Shown: positions 15,829 through 26,254 of the stretch, piece after piece
How positions within the stretch are numbered: position 1 is the stretch's first letter
Layout: each line of letters begins with the position of its first letter
Assembly (NCBI RefSeq): GCF_018882095.1
Contig: NZ_JACVPD010000003.1
Span: 206,605 to 270,604, forward strand
Length of the DNA stretch: 64,000 nt
From: Polynucleobacter sp. CS-Odin-A6
GTDB taxonomy: Bacteria; Pseudomonadota; Gammaproteobacteria; Burkholderiales; Burkholderiaceae
Direction of reading: 5' to 3'
Position numbers and translations under genes: made by a program
The notes under the pieces: generated by a model
The model's input: only the letters and a program-made list of their open reading frames with translations
The model's database searches: none
Told to the model about the DNA's origin: nothing

Positions 15829-17154
15829 TCAATGCGCCTGGTTATTTCGATATGCCATTACGCCGGCAACGGTATAGAAGGATCCGAAGATGACAATTCT
15901 ATCACCCTCACCTGCTTTAGAAAGGGCTTTTTGATACGCTGCAGCAGGATCTGAGAAGCATTCAATGCCCCCATCAGCACTATTTTGAATAACAACCCCA
16001 AGCTCCGCCAACTTCTCTGCTAAAACCCGCGCACTAGAGGCCCGTGGGGTAGGCAAATCGGTGCAAAACCAGAAATCCACACTACCTAACAAGGGCTTCA
16101 TCACGCCAGCAATATCTTTATCTGCCATGGCTCCAAAGATGGCATAGGTGTAGGGGTGATAACCCATCTTGTCCAAACCTTGGCCAAGTGTCGCAGAAGC
16201 ATGCGGATTATGAGCAACATCGAGGATCACGGTGGGCTGACCTGGTAGCACCTGAAAGCGGCCTGGCAACTCGACCAAGGCAAATCCATTGCGAATATCT
16301 TGAGCACTGACAGGTAAGCGCTGATGTAAAGCCATTAAGGCGGCAATGACAGCGGATGCATTCAGAATTTGGTTGGCACCGCGTAAAGCGGGATAACCTA
16401 AACCACTAAAACGTTTTTGACGCCCTGCCCAACCCCATTGTTGCTTATCGCCTTGAAAATTAAAGTCTCTCCCTTGCAGCCATAAATCACAACCCAGCTC
16501 TTCAGCTTGATCAATTAAAGATTGTGGGGGCACTGGATCTCCGCAAACGGCAATAGCGCCTGATCGAAAAATACCTGCTTTTTCACGTGCAATAGCTTCA
16601 CGTGTATCGCCTAAAAAATCTGAATGATCAATGTCAATGCTAGTGACGATTGCGCAATCAGCATCAACAATATTGACGGCATCTAAGCGACCGCCCATTC
16701 CGACTTCTAGTATGACGGCATCTAAGCTTGCCTTAGAGAATAGATGCATGATTGCAAGAGTCGTAAATTCAAAATAAGTTAAGGTTGGTGGATCCAGTAG
16801 ACTCACGCGAGCTTTTTCAACTAAAGCAAAATGCTCTAGCAATACGACATCCGCTACTTCCTCACCATTCACGCGAGCACGTTCATTGAACGAGAGTAAA
16901 TGGGGCGACATGTGGCAACCCACTTTATATCCCGATGCCAGCAGGATACTTTCCAAGTAGGCACAGGTTGATCCCTTGCCATTAGTGCCGGCAACCGTAA
17001 TGACAGGGCAATTAAAATGAAGGCCTAGTGACTCCTTGACGCGATTAATCCGGTCAAGCCCCATATCGATACCGACGGGGTGAGCAGTTTCAAGGTGGCT
17101 AAGCCAGGCCGCTAGGCTAGAAAAAAGAATGGGGGCTTGGTATGAAGTGCTCAA
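15829..17154 (-). CDS. folC: FolC, dihydrofolate synthase / folylpolyglutamate synthase
   Basis: A 441-residue Mur-ligase-family enzyme that adds glutamate to dihydropteroate and then to folates. The P-loop is VTVAGTNGKGSTCAYLE (about 54-70), and LEVGMGGRLDAVN and DVAHNPHA are family motifs. The start is a TTG at 17154: no upstream in-frame ATG exists outside accD, and the first internal Met (residue 31) would remove the conserved N-terminal helix. Weak initiation is implied. accD ends five bases upstream and the SPOR gene follows after three. Confidence 0.93.
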   Translation of the reverse strand: MSTSYQAPILFSSLAAWLSHLETAHPVGIDMGLDRINRVKESLGLHFNCPVITVAGTNGKGSTCAYLESILLASGYKVGCHMSPHLLSFNERARVNGEEVADVVLLEHFALVEKARVSLLDPPTLTYFEFTTLAIMHLFSKASLDAVILEVGMGGRLDAVNIVDADCAIVTSIDIDHSDFLGDTREAIAREKAGIFRSGAIAVCGDPVPPQSLIDQAEELGCDLWLQGRDFNFQGDKQQWGWAGRQKRFSGLGYPALRGANQILNASAVIAALMALHQRLPVSAQDIRNGFALVELPGRFQVLPGQPTVILDVAHNPHASATLGQGLDKMGYHPYTYAIFGAMADKDIAGVMKPLLGSVDFWFCTDLPTPRASSARVLAEKLAELGVVIQNSADGGIECFSDPAAAYQKALSKAGEGDRIVIFGSFYTVAGVMAYRNNQAH

Positions 17155-17159
17155 GCGCT

Positions 17160-18047
17160 TTATACAGCCGAGCTGCCTACAGTCGCAGGCTCAGGAAGTT
17201 GTTGAAGTAAGGCCAATAAGCGAGCAATCTCACCACGCATTTGGCGACGATCCACAATCATGTCGATGCCACCCTTCTGCATCAAAAATTCAGCACGCTG
17301 AAACCCTTCCGGTAGTTTTTCACGCACAGTCTGCTCGATCACTCGAGGTCCAGCAAAACCAATCAAAGCCTTAGGCTCAGCAATGACTACATCACCCATA
17401 AAGGCAAAGCTAGCAGAAATTCCGCCCATCGTTGGGTCGGTCAAAACACTGATATAGGGTAATTTCTTTTTAGACAATAAAGTCAACATCGAGTTGGTTT
17501 TTGCCATCTGAAAAAGGGATAGCAGGCTTTCTTGCATGCGCGCACCCCCAGTAGCGGTCACGCAGATAAAGGCACACTTCTTGGCAATCGCCTCTTGGAC
17601 ACCGCGAGCAAAACGCTCACCGACAACTGAGCCCATAGAGCCACCCATAAACTGGAACTCAAAGCAGGCCGCTACAACGGGGATACTTTCGATTTTCCCG
17701 CCAAGAACAATCAAGGCTTCAGATTCGCCAGAGGCATCGCTGGCTTCTTTCAGGCGATCGGGGTACTTTTTAGAATCTTTAAATTTCAGCGGATCAATTG
17801 GGAAAATGTCAGCACCAATCTCATAACGACCCTTAGGATCTACCAGGCTATCGAGTCGCTGGCGGGCGCCGATGCGCATGTGATGACTACATTTCGGACA
17901 AACAGAAAGATTGGCTTCGATATCAGTACTGTAAAGAACAGTTTCACAGCTGGGGCACTTAACCCAAAGACCCTCCGGAACAGATTTGCGATTTGCAGGA
18001 TCCGTATGTTGGATTTGTGGGGGTAATAATTTATCGATCCAGCTCAT
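17160..18047 (-). CDS. accD: AccD, acetyl-CoA carboxylase carboxyltransferase subunit beta
   Basis: A 295-residue subunit that, with AccA, transfers the carboxyl group from biotin to acetyl-CoA, the first step of fatty-acid synthesis. An N-terminal four-cysteine zinc ribbon is clear (CPSC ... CPKC, about 31-53). The crotonase-like core carries [15 protein letters not shown] and [15 protein letters not shown], which form the oxyanion holes. It lies between trpA and folC, a usual arrangement in betaproteobacteria. Confidence 0.95.
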   Translation of the reverse strand: MSWIDKLLPPQIQHTDPANRKSVPEGLWVKCPSCETVLYSTDIEANLSVCPKCSHHMRIGARQRLDSLVDPKGRYEIGADIFPIDPLKFKDSKKYPDRLKEASDASGESEALIVLGGKIESIPVVAACFEFQFMGGSMGSVVGERFARGVQEAIAKKCAFICVTATGGARMQESLLSLFQMAKTNSMLTLLSKKKLPYISVLTDPTMGGISASFAFMGDVVIAEPKALIGFAGPRVIEQTVREKLPEGFQRAEFLMQKGGIDMIVDRRQMRGEIARLLALLQQLPEPATVGSSAV

Positions 18048-18069
18048 TAGTTTTTGACTATCCAGTGCA

Positions 18070-18867
18070 TTAACTATCTAAAGCAACGCGAATTTCTCGT
18101 ATGAAGTTCACAAGTGATTGTACTGCCTGCTCCGGGGCTGAATCCTCTAAAAGACGGATTATTCGACTACCAATAACTACCGCATCCGCTGTTTTTGAAA
18201 CCGCACGCGCACTCTCTGGATCGTTGATACCAAAACCGACTGCAATGGGGATTGACGTAGCATCACGAATTTTGGGAATATTGCTCGCCACATCCTGGGT
18301 ATTCAAGTGAGATGCACCTGTAACCCCTCGCATAGAGACGTAATAGATATAACCAGAAGCAATTTTAGCGGCCTCTTTAATGCGATCTGACGATGAAGTA
18401 GGTGCTAATAAGAAAATAGGGTCTACTCCAGCCGCTCGCATACGCGCTGCAAAATCAACACACTCTTCTGGTGGGTAATCGACTATGAGCACGCCATCGA
18501 CACCAGCAGACTTTGCTTCATTGGCAAAACGCTCCGCACCCATCTGCTCAACCGGGTTGGCATAGCCCATTAATACTACTGGTGTATTCGTATCGACCTG
18601 ACGAAACTCTTTGACCATCTCTAGGCAACTATGTAAGGTCACACCTTGAGATAGAGCTCTTTCTGAGGAACGCTGAATAACTGGCCCATCAGCCATCGGG
18701 TCAGAGAATGGCACGCCCAACTCAATTAAATTGGCACCTCCACGAACTAAGGCATGCATCAACTCGACCGTCAGTTGCGGATGGGGATCACCTGCAGTGA
18801 TGAATGGAATCAGCCCTTTTTTTCCAGAGGCTTTTAAGTCGTTGAAGAGTGTATTAATTTTTGACAT
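18070..18867 (-). CDS. trpA: TrpA, tryptophan synthase alpha chain
   Basis: A 265-residue TIM barrel taken from the ATG at 18867 ([11 protein letters not shown]). A reading frame open to 18957 has an unconserved extension that overlaps trpB. The catalytic Glu is in [16 protein letters not shown] (about residue 49) and the catalytic Asp in [11 protein letters not shown]. The phosphate-binding loop VGFGI is near 211. It cleaves indole-glycerol phosphate and channels indole to TrpB, whose gene ends 37 bases upstream. Confidence 0.95.
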   Translation of the reverse strand: MSKINTLFNDLKASGKKGLIPFITAGDPHPQLTVELMHALVRGGANLIELGVPFSDPMADGPVIQRSSERALSQGVTLHSCLEMVKEFRQVDTNTPVVLMGYANPVEQMGAERFANEAKSAGVDGVLIVDYPPEECVDFAARMRAAGVDPIFLLAPTSSSDRIKEAAKIASGYIYYVSMRGVTGASHLNTQDVASNIPKIRDATSIPIAVGFGINDPESARAVSKTADAVVIGSRIIRLLEDSAPEQAVQSLVNFIREIRVALDS

Positions 18868-18904
18868 AACAGTTCGTATCTGATTTTTTCTTATTACTTC
18901 GGAG

Positions 18905-20098
18905 TTAACCTTCAGAACCGGTAGCTTGAGCAACAGTATGCATGTCTTTATCACCACGACCAGATAGATTGACCAAAATGGTTTTATCTTTAGATAGCGT
19001 TGGCGCTAACTTGCAAGCATAAGCAATGGCATGTGCTGACTCAAGCGCAGGAATGATGCCTTCTATTTGGCAACAATCATGGAATGCTTTCAGCGCCTCT
19101 TCGTCTGTGATTGCGACGTATTCAGCACGACCAGAATCTTTGAGCCATGCATGCTCAGGACCAACGCCCGGGTAATCCATGCCGGCAGAAACAGAATGGG
19201 TTTCAGAAATCTGACCATTCTCATCTTGTAAAAGATAAGTGCGATTGCCATGCAACACTCCTGGCTTACCTACGCACAAGGCCGCAGAATGAAGGCCACT
19301 ATTTAAGCCATGTCCCGCTGCCTCAACACCAATGAGTTTAACTTCAGGATATTCAATATATGGATAAAAAATGCCCATCGCATTAGAGCCACCACCAACA
19401 CAGGCCATGACAAAATCAGGCTGACGTCCAGTGAGCTCTGGCATCTGCACTTTGCACTCTTCACCAATCACACTCTGGAAATCTCTGACCATCATGGGGT
19501 ATGGATGAGGGCCGGCAACAGTGCCAATAATGTAGAAGGTATCTTCAACATTGGTTACCCAATCTCGCATCGCCTCATTGAGGGCATCTTTAAGCGTTTT
19601 AGTACCAGATTCAACGGGAACAACCTTCGCCCCGAGCAATTTCATTCGGAACACATTTTGAGCTTGCCGAGCAACGTCAACAGATCCTTGATATACCGTG
19701 CAATCTAAACCAAAGCGAGCGCAGATGGTTGCTGTAGCAACACCATGCTGTCCTGCCCCTGTCTCAGCAATAATGCGTGGCTTCCCCATCCGCTTAGCCA
19801 ACATTGCCTGACCAATCACGTTATTGATTTTGTGGGCACCAGTATGATTTAAATCTTCACGCTTCAGATAAATCTGAGCACCGCCCAACATTTGACTCCA
19901 GCGTTTGGCGTGATAGACCGGTGATGGTCGCCCTACAAAGTGTTTGAGCTCGTAATGGAATTCTTCTAAAAACTCGGGGTCGTATTGATATTTGGCATAA
20001 GCCGCTTTGAGCTCATCCAAAGCAAACATCAGCGTCTCAGAAACAAATACGCCACCGTAAGGACCAAAGTGTCCTCGTGCATCTGGCTTATCGTACAT
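18905..20098 (-). CDS. trpB: TrpB, tryptophan synthase beta chain
   Basis: A 397-residue PLP enzyme that condenses indole and serine to tryptophan. The PLP lysine lies in [11 protein letters not shown] (about 83-93), the catalytic Glu in ETGAGQHG, and the phosphate-binding loop is GGGSNAMG. Length and ends match TrpB1. AGAGG precedes the ATG. It sits 30 bases after trpF in a trpF-trpB-trpA order; no leader peptide or trp attenuator is evident in front of it. Confidence 0.96.
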   Translation of the reverse strand: MYDKPDARGHFGPYGGVFVSETLMFALDELKAAYAKYQYDPEFLEEFHYELKHFVGRPSPVYHAKRWSQMLGGAQIYLKREDLNHTGAHKINNVIGQAMLAKRMGKPRIIAETGAGQHGVATATICARFGLDCTVYQGSVDVARQAQNVFRMKLLGAKVVPVESGTKTLKDALNEAMRDWVTNVEDTFYIIGTVAGPHPYPMMVRDFQSVIGEECKVQMPELTGRQPDFVMACVGGGSNAMGIFYPYIEYPEVKLIGVEAAGHGLNSGLHSAALCVGKPGVLHGNRTYLLQDENGQISETHSVSAGMDYPGVGPEHAWLKDSGRAEYVAITDEEALKAFHDCCQIEGIIPALESAHAIAYACKLAPTLSKDKTILVNLSGRGDKDMHTVAQATGSEG

Positions 20099-20128
20099 AA
20101 ATACCTCTTTTATTTAGCTACAGCAATA

Positions 20129-20803
20129 TTAGGATGTGGTGCTTGCGTCTGCCGCACGCACTGCCTGAATAAACTCCTTCATTAAGGCATGATCTTTAAC
20201 ACCCTTGCTGATTTCTACGCCGCTAGAGACGTCAACTACGCAAGGATGTAGGCGAGCAATGGCATCGCCCACGTTGTGAACGTTCAACCCACCACTCAAA
20301 ACGACCTGATGCGCGTTTGCGCTTATCCATGCTTCTGGGATTCCTGACCAGTCAAAAGGAATGCCTCCTCCACCGTAACCCTCAACTAGGGCATCGAGCA
20401 AAAAAGCATCTGCTTGCCTATATTGTAGGGAAAAATCGGCAAAGGGGAAGTCGGCGCCAACACGGGCCGCTTTTATCCAGGGTTGGCCTGCTGCAAAGCC
20501 CTGGCATTCTGAGGGTGACTCATCCCCATGAAACTGCCATAAAGTGATTGGGGCTACCCTACGAATGGCCTCAAACTCGGCATCTGTGGCATTAACAACT
20601 AAACCTACTGCATCAACACCGGCTGGAAGCCTGGAGATCAAGGCAGCAGCTGTTTGGGGGCTGACAGCCCGGGGGCTTTTGGGGTAAAAGACAAAACCAA
20701 CGGCATCAACCCCAGCTGCAACTGCTGCATCTACATCATGGATGGTTTTTAGACCACAGATTTTGACTCTGGTTCGATTGGGGGAGTAATTGAGTAAGCC
20801 CAT
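20129..20803 (-). CDS. trpF: TrpF, phosphoribosylanthranilate isomerase
   Basis: A 224-residue TIM barrel catalysing the Amadori rearrangement in tryptophan synthesis. The catalytic Cys is in RTRVKICGLKT (about residue 16), and the catalytic Asp is in the DAFLLDA strand. The phosphate-binding stretch LSGGLNVHNV and VDVSSGVE near the C-terminus are typical. The ATG at 20803 has no strong ribosome site. truA ends 42 bases upstream on the same strand. Confidence 0.93.
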   Translation of the reverse strand: MGLLNYSPNRTRVKICGLKTIHDVDAAVAAGVDAVGFVFYPKSPRAVSPQTAAALISRLPAGVDAVGLVVNATDAEFEAIRRVAPITLWQFHGDESPSECQGFAAGQPWIKAARVGADFPFADFSLQYRQADAFLLDALVEGYGGGGIPFDWSGIPEAWISANAHQVVLSGGLNVHNVGDAIARLHPCVVDVSSGVEISKGVKDHALMKEFIQAVRAADASTTS

Positions 20804-20845
20804 AAGGAAATGATAAGGCTTTAGGCCTTGGATGACCGAGTTTGA

Positions 20846-21670
20846 CTAAAACAGACTTTTGGGAAGCCACGAATTTTCAAGCCATGGCTGTGGAATTTGA
20901 AATTGCTCTGGATAAGCGATTTGAGTCAAATAGAGCCCAGCCGGAGAAAAAGTGGGAGCAGCAATACTGCGATTTTTTGCTGCCAAGACATCTGACATCC
21001 AATCAGCAGACTGTTTACCAACGCCAATTTGGATAAAGCTACCGACAAGATTGCGGACCATATGATGCAAGAAGGCATTTCCTTTGATCTTAAAATACAG
21101 CCAAGGTCTATCAGAGACAATCTCAATAGAATAAATGGTTTTCACAGGAGTCTTACTTTGACATTCAGAGGAGCGAAATGAGGTGAAATCATGCTCGCCG
21201 ATTAAACACACTGAAGCCAATTTCATCACATCTACATCAAACCAGCGCTCTGCAGGAAGCATTACATAACCCGCACGTGCAGCAGCCATTGGCGAGCGGC
21301 ATGGTCCAGCATGCAAAGCATAAATGTAGGTGCGCTCAAATGCAGAGTAGCGAGCACTAAAATCTACTGAAACAGGCTGAGCCCAATTCACCACAATAGA
21401 TTCTGGTAAGAAAGTATTGACCCCTCTTACCCATGACCAATGATCTCGTTCAACTTCAACATCAAAATGAACGACTTGACCTAAGGCATGTACGCCAGTA
21501 TCTGTTCTGCCAGCCGTAATCACGCGTATGGGGTCAGATTGGATCGCACTCGTCCCGACAAATGCAGTAATCGCTTTTTCTACCTCATCTTGAATCGTGT
21601 TTTGATTTACTTGGGATTGCCAACCTGAGTAGGGGCTGCCATCGTATTGGAGGCCTAGGGCTATCCGCAT
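20846..21670 (-). CDS. truA: TruA, tRNA pseudouridine(38-40) synthase
   Basis: A 274-residue enzyme that converts uridines 38 to 40 of tRNA anticodon stems to pseudouridine. The catalytic Asp is in [20 protein letters not shown] (about residue 57). [13 protein letters not shown] and [14 protein letters not shown] are conserved C-terminal stretches. The N-terminus [20 protein letters not shown] is the standard TruA start. It follows the fimV-like gene by nine bases in the asd-fimV-truA-trpF order common to Burkholderiales. Confidence 0.95.
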   Translation of the reverse strand: MRIALGLQYDGSPYSGWQSQVNQNTIQDEVEKAITAFVGTSAIQSDPIRVITAGRTDTGVHALGQVVHFDVEVERDHWSWVRGVNTFLPESIVVNWAQPVSVDFSARYSAFERTYIYALHAGPCRSPMAAARAGYVMLPAERWFDVDVMKLASVCLIGEHDFTSFRSSECQSKTPVKTIYSIEIVSDRPWLYFKIKGNAFLHHMVRNLVGSFIQIGVGKQSADWMSDVLAAKNRSIAAPTFSPAGLYLTQIAYPEQFQIPQPWLENSWLPKSLF

Positions 21671-21679
21671 AGCAAGGCT

Positions 21680-23074
21680 TTAGTGATGACGATCTGATAG
21701 CTCAGCTAACATACCTTGAGCTTCCACCGTAATGGCAGTATCAATATCTGCGCCAATCAGAATGATTTCTTGCAGCGATTTCTTAGCAGCCGCAAAGTCT
21801 TCAATAGTAATATAGGCACGCGCTAAATTTAACTTCACGCGCAGAGTGTCAGCCAAAGGATTCGACTCAGTAAGAACTGCTGCACTTGTTTTTTTTGCAG
21901 GAGATAAGTCTAAATCAATTCCTGCAAATAATGCCTTGGCTCGGTTAGGCATCGCACCAGGTGATGCAGCATGGTCATCAGGGGTTGGAATCGTTTGTGC
22001 TGGTTCTTTAGAAAAATGACGCGCTTCTGACTTACGCGCATTCTTGGCCAACAACCATAGTAGTAATCCTGTAAAACCCATCAGCACCAAAGCGAGTATG
22101 GCAGGCGCAAAACTACCCAGAATAGAGGCATTGTTAGAATTGGGTTCACCCTTATCTTTACCTTTTGCTTTGTCGAGCAGTTGCTGAAGATCTGCAATAT
22201 TTTTTTCTAACTCAACTACACGTTCTCGGCTCTGCTCTAGTATTTTTTCTTGCGCAACCAATTCTTCAGTGTAACGACGCTCCTCGGAGTTACCTTCAGC
22301 AGTAGAGCCAATTTTTAATCTATCTTGAGCAGGTAGCGCCACCCCACTCTTTGAGGTATTTGCAGCAGTGGATGCACCACCCTGTGACGCACGTTTAGAC
22401 TGCCATTGGGCATTTGATTCAGCCACAAACTCATAAGCCTCTGCTGGACTAATCGATCGCAATAAAGCTTGACTAGGCTTGCTCAGCTCAGCTCCCGCCT
22501 CAAGTCGATTGATACTGCCGCTAGCAAATGCATCAGGATTAGCTCTAAAAAGTGCCATCATGGTTTGGTCTAGGGTTGCACCATCTAATTTAGGCAATAA
22601 TTGAGAAGCGATCTCAGACAAACTTTGGCCTGGTCTGACAGTAATCTTTTGAGGGTCACCCAAAAGCAAGGTATAGGTCTTAGTAATGCTCCCTGCAGAC
22701 CAATTTAATGTCACCATGACATCTAGAAATGGATCATCCACTGCGGGAACTGATTCAACCGTCTCAACCAAGACCATTAACCGCTCTTTCTGATTACGAT
22801 AAACCATCGCTTGCGGATTAAACATGAGTAACTTCTGGGAGACGCCGCGTTTTTCGTATACGGCTTTATTCGAAATATCGACATTCAAACTGGAGATAAG
22901 CGATTGCTCCTCTGCGCCAACCCGAATTGGAAACTCAACTTTCAGCGGCTCTCCAGGTCGGGACAACAGTTTCGGGGAGCCTAGAGAGATAGCGCCTGCT
23001 GTGCATGACCAGCTCAGCCAAATTAAGCATAGGGCTTTTACTTTTACTAACTTCATTTGGCTCATTCTTAACAT
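21680..23074 (-). CDS. FimV/HubP-like peptidoglycan-binding membrane protein, short form
   Basis: A 464-residue protein. A signal sequence (to about residue 29, AGAI) is followed by the FimV N-terminal domain (ISLGSPKLLSRPGEPLKVEFPI), a LysM-like segment (ITVRPGQSLSEIA, about 143-155), a coiled coil (about 268-303), one membrane helix (about 318-341), and a cytoplasmic TPR-like FimV C-terminal domain (last 60 residues). FimV and HubP organise cell poles and type IV pili; most are two to three times longer with an acidic repeat region, which is absent here. ATGs at 23074, 23065 and 23056 compete; the first overlaps the asd stop codon. Confidence 0.82.
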   Translation of the reverse strand: MLRMSQMKLVKVKALCLIWLSWSCTAGAISLGSPKLLSRPGEPLKVEFPIRVGAEEQSLISSLNVDISNKAVYEKRGVSQKLLMFNPQAMVYRNQKERLMVLVETVESVPAVDDPFLDVMVTLNWSAGSITKTYTLLLGDPQKITVRPGQSLSEIASQLLPKLDGATLDQTMMALFRANPDAFASGSINRLEAGAELSKPSQALLRSISPAEAYEFVAESNAQWQSKRASQGGASTAANTSKSGVALPAQDRLKIGSTAEGNSEERRYTEELVAQEKILEQSRERVVELEKNIADLQQLLDKAKGKDKGEPNSNNASILGSFAPAILALVLMGFTGLLLWLLAKNARKSEARHFSKEPAQTIPTPDDHAASPGAMPNRAKALFAGIDLDLSPAKKTSAAVLTESNPLADTLRVKLNLARAYITIEDFAAAKKSLQEIILIGADIDTAITVEAQGMLAELSDRHH

Positions 23075-24231
23075 TAGCGCTCGAGCAAGATGCGGAGCAT
23101 GCGACGTAAGGGCTCAGCAGCACCCCACAAGAGTTGATCGCCCACTGTAAAGGCGCCGAGATATTCAGGGCCCATCGCCATTTTATGTAATCGGCCAATA
23201 GGTACTGTCAAAGTACCGCTAATGGCAGATGGAGATAATTCACGCTCAGTCATCTCACGGTCGTTCGGAACGACTTTGACCCATTGGCTATCGTTAGCCA
23301 AAATGTCTTCGATATCCTGTAAGGGAATATCTTTCTTGAGCTTCACTGTCAAACCCTGTGAGTGGCAACGCATTGCACCAACACGCACACATATACCATC
23401 AATCGGAATACTTCCAGGCGATCTAAACGCAGGTCGCCCTAAGATCTTGTTAAATTCAGCGCCACCCTTCCACTCTTCTTTAGTTTGGCCATTCTCAACA
23501 GGAACATCAATCCACGGAATTAAGCTACCTGCCAAAGGAGTATTGCGGAAATTTTTCTTAGGAAAATCAGGAGAACGCAAAGTTTCAGTGATTTTTCGAT
23601 CAATATCTAAGATCCAGGATGAAGGATCGGCTAATTCGGTTGCGACGCTGTCGCGTAAGGCACCCATCTGCAAAAGAAGCTCACGCATATTCTGAGCACC
23701 AGCGCCTGAAGCAGCTTGATAGGTCATAGCACTAATCCATTCGACCATATCCGCCTTCACAAGACCACCCATAGCCATCATCATCAGACTTACAGTGCAG
23801 TTACTACCAATCCAGTTTTTTCCACCAGCAGCTAATGCCTTGTCTATAACCGGTCGATTTATGGGATCCAGAACCAGCACTGCGTCACCTTTCATACGCA
23901 ATGCACTAGCTGCATCGATCCAGTGGCCCTGCCAACCAGCAGAGCGTAACTTTGGAAAAATATCGTTGGTGTAGTCACCGCCTTGGCAAGTCAAAATAAT
24001 GTCACAACGTGATAGAGCTTGAATGTCGTTCGCATTCCGCAAAGAATTTTCGCCCTTAGTAACCTTTTGTCCGTTAAAGAGAGGAACTTCACCACCAGCC
24101 TGGCTAGTACTAAAAAATACGGGCTCAATGAGATCGAAATCCTTTTCAGCCAGCATTCTATCCATCAGAACACTACCGACCATACCGCGCCAACCGACTA
24201 AACCTACCAATGGTATTTTTGTATTTGCCAT
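23074..24231 (-). CDS. asd: Asd, aspartate-semialdehyde dehydrogenase
   Basis: A 385-residue enzyme that reduces aspartyl phosphate to aspartate semialdehyde with NADPH, feeding lysine, threonine, methionine and cell-wall diaminopimelate. The nucleotide-binding start is [12 protein letters not shown], and the active-site cysteine is in [14 protein letters not shown] (about residue 137). It is of the gram-negative type (about 370 residues). It lies 54 bases after leuB and its stop overlaps the start of the fimV-like gene. Confidence 0.95.
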   Translation of the reverse strand: MANTKIPLVGLVGWRGMVGSVLMDRMLAEKDFDLIEPVFFSTSQAGGEVPLFNGQKVTKGENSLRNANDIQALSRCDIILTCQGGDYTNDIFPKLRSAGWQGHWIDAASALRMKGDAVLVLDPINRPVIDKALAAGGKNWIGSNCTVSLMMMAMGGLVKADMVEWISAMTYQAASGAGAQNMRELLLQMGALRDSVATELADPSSWILDIDRKITETLRSPDFPKKNFRNTPLAGSLIPWIDVPVENGQTKEEWKGGAEFNKILGRPAFRSPGSIPIDGICVRVGAMRCHSQGLTVKLKKDIPLQDIEDILANDSQWVKVVPNDREMTERELSPSAISGTLTVPIGRLHKMAMGPEYLGAFTVGDQLLWGAAEPLRRMLRILLER

Positions 24232-24285
24232 GATTAACTATCTATGAATGAACTGCACTATGTTATTAACTTAAACGATTTATTT

Positions 24286-25353
24286 TCAAAGCGCAGCCAG
24301 AACTGCGTTACCCATTTCAACGGTAGAAACCTTTTGGGTACCTTCTGTGAAAATATCAGCGGTGCGCAATCCTTGTGTCAATACTTTTTGCACAGCCCTT
24401 TCAATACGATCAGCTTGATCAGGCATCTCTAATGAATAACGCAACATCATGGCAGCAGACAAAATGGTTGCCAATGGATTTGCAATACCCTTGCCCGCAA
24501 TATCCGGAGCTGAACCATGGCTCGGCTCATACAAGCCTTTATTATTTTTATCCAATGATGCAGACGGCAACATACCAATTGAGCCAGTCAACATCGCGGC
24601 CTCATCGGACAGAATATCGCCGAATAGATTACCAGTCACTACCACATCAAATGCTTTTGGTGCCCTTACTAGTTGCATTGCTGCGTTATCAACGTACATA
24701 TGTGACAACTCGACATCTGGATAATCTTTACCAACCCGAATCATGACTTCACGCCACAACTGTGAGGTCTCCAACACGTTTGCCTTATCAACACTACAGA
24801 CTTTTTTGCTGCGCTTACGAGCCGCTTCAAATGCAACACGACCAATCCGCTCTACCTCTGGCTCGCTGTAATGCATCATGTCATATCCCTCACGCGCACC
24901 CTTGAATAAAGGTAACTCTGAAGTACGAATGCCCCGCGGCTGACCAAAATAGATATCACCATTCAGCTCACGAATAATTAAGATATCAAGACCACCAACA
25001 ATTTCTGCTTTCAAGCTAGAAGCCGCTGTGAGCTCGTCGTAGCAAATAGCGGGTCTGAAATTGGCAAACAACTCTAAATGCTTACGCAAACCTAGAATGG
25101 CTTGCTCAGGACGTAGTTCACGGGCGAGAGTATCGTATTTCCAATCGCCAACAGCGCCGAACAAAATAGCGTCTGCTTTTTTAGCAAGGTCTAATGTAGC
25201 GGGAGGCAAAGGATGGCCAGACAAGTCATAAGCAGCGCCACCAACAGGGGCTGTCTCAAGGTCAAATTGAGGGCCGAGTGCGTTTAATACTTTAACGGCT
25301 TCAGCAACGATTTCCGGGCCAATACCATCGCCCGGTAGAACTGCAATTTTCAT
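24286..25353 (-). CDS. leuB: LeuB, 3-isopropylmalate dehydrogenase
   Basis: A 355-residue NAD-dependent decarboxylating dehydrogenase of leucine synthesis. Conserved motifs: [11 protein letters not shown] at the N-terminus, [13 protein letters not shown] with the substrate-side loop, catalytic Lys in [14 protein letters not shown], metal-binding Asp in [19 protein letters not shown], and the NAD loop [13 protein letters not shown]. It is 23 bases after leuD. Confidence 0.96.
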   Translation of the reverse strand: MKIAVLPGDGIGPEIVAEAVKVLNALGPQFDLETAPVGGAAYDLSGHPLPPATLDLAKKADAILFGAVGDWKYDTLARELRPEQAILGLRKHLELFANFRPAICYDELTAASSLKAEIVGGLDILIIRELNGDIYFGQPRGIRTSELPLFKGAREGYDMMHYSEPEVERIGRVAFEAARKRSKKVCSVDKANVLETSQLWREVMIRVGKDYPDVELSHMYVDNAAMQLVRAPKAFDVVVTGNLFGDILSDEAAMLTGSIGMLPSASLDKNNKGLYEPSHGSAPDIAGKGIANPLATILSAAMMLRYSLEMPDQADRIERAVQKVLTQGLRTADIFTEGTQKVSTVEMGNAVLAAL

Positions 25354-25376
25354 GAAAGGCCTTTAACTAGATAAAA

Positions 25377-26024
25377 CTACGGCAGTTGTGTCGCAAGCCA
25401 AGGCATCTTGAGGATGCGCTCAGCTTCATAAGCCTTGATTTTATCTGCATGTTCCAGAGTTAAGCCAATATCGTCCAAACCGTTAAGCAAGCAATGCTTC
25501 CTAAATGGCGCTACATCAAAGCTATAAGGAGTACCGTCAGGGGTAATCACTTGCTGAGCATCGAGATCGATAGTGAGCTGATAGCCATTAAACGCCAGTG
25601 TTTCATTAAATAAGTGGTCTACTTGCAGCTCAGACAACACAATGGGTAGAAGGCCATTTTTGAAGCAATTATTGTAGAAAATGTCAGCAAAGCTAGGAGA
25701 AATGACTACCCTAAAGCCGAACTGGTCGAGCGCCCAAGGTGCGTGTTCGCGGGAGCTTCCACAGCCAAAGTTCTTGCGAGCCAACAAAATACCGGCATCT
25801 TTATAACGGGGCTGGTTTAAAACAAAATCCGGATTCAGGGGGCGTATGCTGCAATCCTGCCCAGGCTCACCATGATCTAGGTAGCGCCACTCATCAAATA
25901 AATTCTGGCCAAAACCGGTTTTCTTAATTGACTTTAAAAATTGTTTTGGGATGATGGCATCGGTATCGACATTCTCGCGATTGAGCGGAGCCACCAAACC
26001 TTTGTATACGGTAAATTTATCCAT
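25377..26024 (-). CDS. leuD: LeuD, 3-isopropylmalate dehydratase small subunit
   Basis: A 215-residue swivel-domain subunit that pairs with LeuC to isomerise 2- and 3-isopropylmalate. Typical features are the start [31 protein letters not shown] and the substrate loop [20 protein letters not shown]. It follows the entericidin-like gene by five bases and precedes leuB by 23, all on one strand. Confidence 0.96.
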   Translation of the reverse strand: MDKFTVYKGLVAPLNRENVDTDAIIPKQFLKSIKKTGFGQNLFDEWRYLDHGEPGQDCSIRPLNPDFVLNQPRYKDAGILLARKNFGCGSSREHAPWALDQFGFRVVISPSFADIFYNNCFKNGLLPIVLSELQVDHLFNETLAFNGYQLTIDLDAQQVITPDGTPYSFDVAPFRKHCLLNGLDDIGLTLEHADKIKAYEAERILKMPWLATQLP

Positions 26025-26029
26025 TGCTT

Positions 26030-26248
26030 TTACTTAACCGGTGTGACAACAACATCTTTTCCCTGAGTTTGGGATTGGTTATTGTTATTCGTATTCGCTT
26101 GGTTTTTTCCACCCATGGAGTTACCCATCGTTTGGAGATCCTTACCAACACCTTCCATCGTATTGGCGCACGCAGCAAGAATAATCCCAGCAACAGCGAC
26201 TACAGTTAGCTTTTTAATCATCGTGCAAGAAGACAATTTGACCATCAT
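26030..26248 (-). CDS. Entericidin A/B-family small lipoprotein inside the leu operon
   Basis: A 72-residue protein with a lipoprotein signal: [19 protein letters not shown] contains the lipobox LAAC. After the lipidated Cys comes [16 protein letters not shown], the short helix typical of entericidins, then an Asn/Gln-rich tail. AAGGA sits six bases before the ATG at 26248, so that start is kept; the ATG at 26221 gives a more standard 19-residue signal ending at the Cys but has no ribosome site. Entericidins are envelope-stress or antidote/toxin lipoproteins in enterobacteria; the role here is unknown. It is packed between leuC (six bases) and leuD (five bases). Confidence 0.8.
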   Translation of the reverse strand: MMVKLSSCTMIKKLTVVAVAGIILAACANTMEGVGKDLQTMGNSMGGKNQANTNNNNQSQTQGKDVVVTPVK

Positions 26249-26254
26249 ATTTCC

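Noticed and set aside
18868..18957. N-terminal extension of trpA
   Set aside because: The extension overlaps trpB and is unlike TrpA; the ATG at 18867 gives the normal family length.
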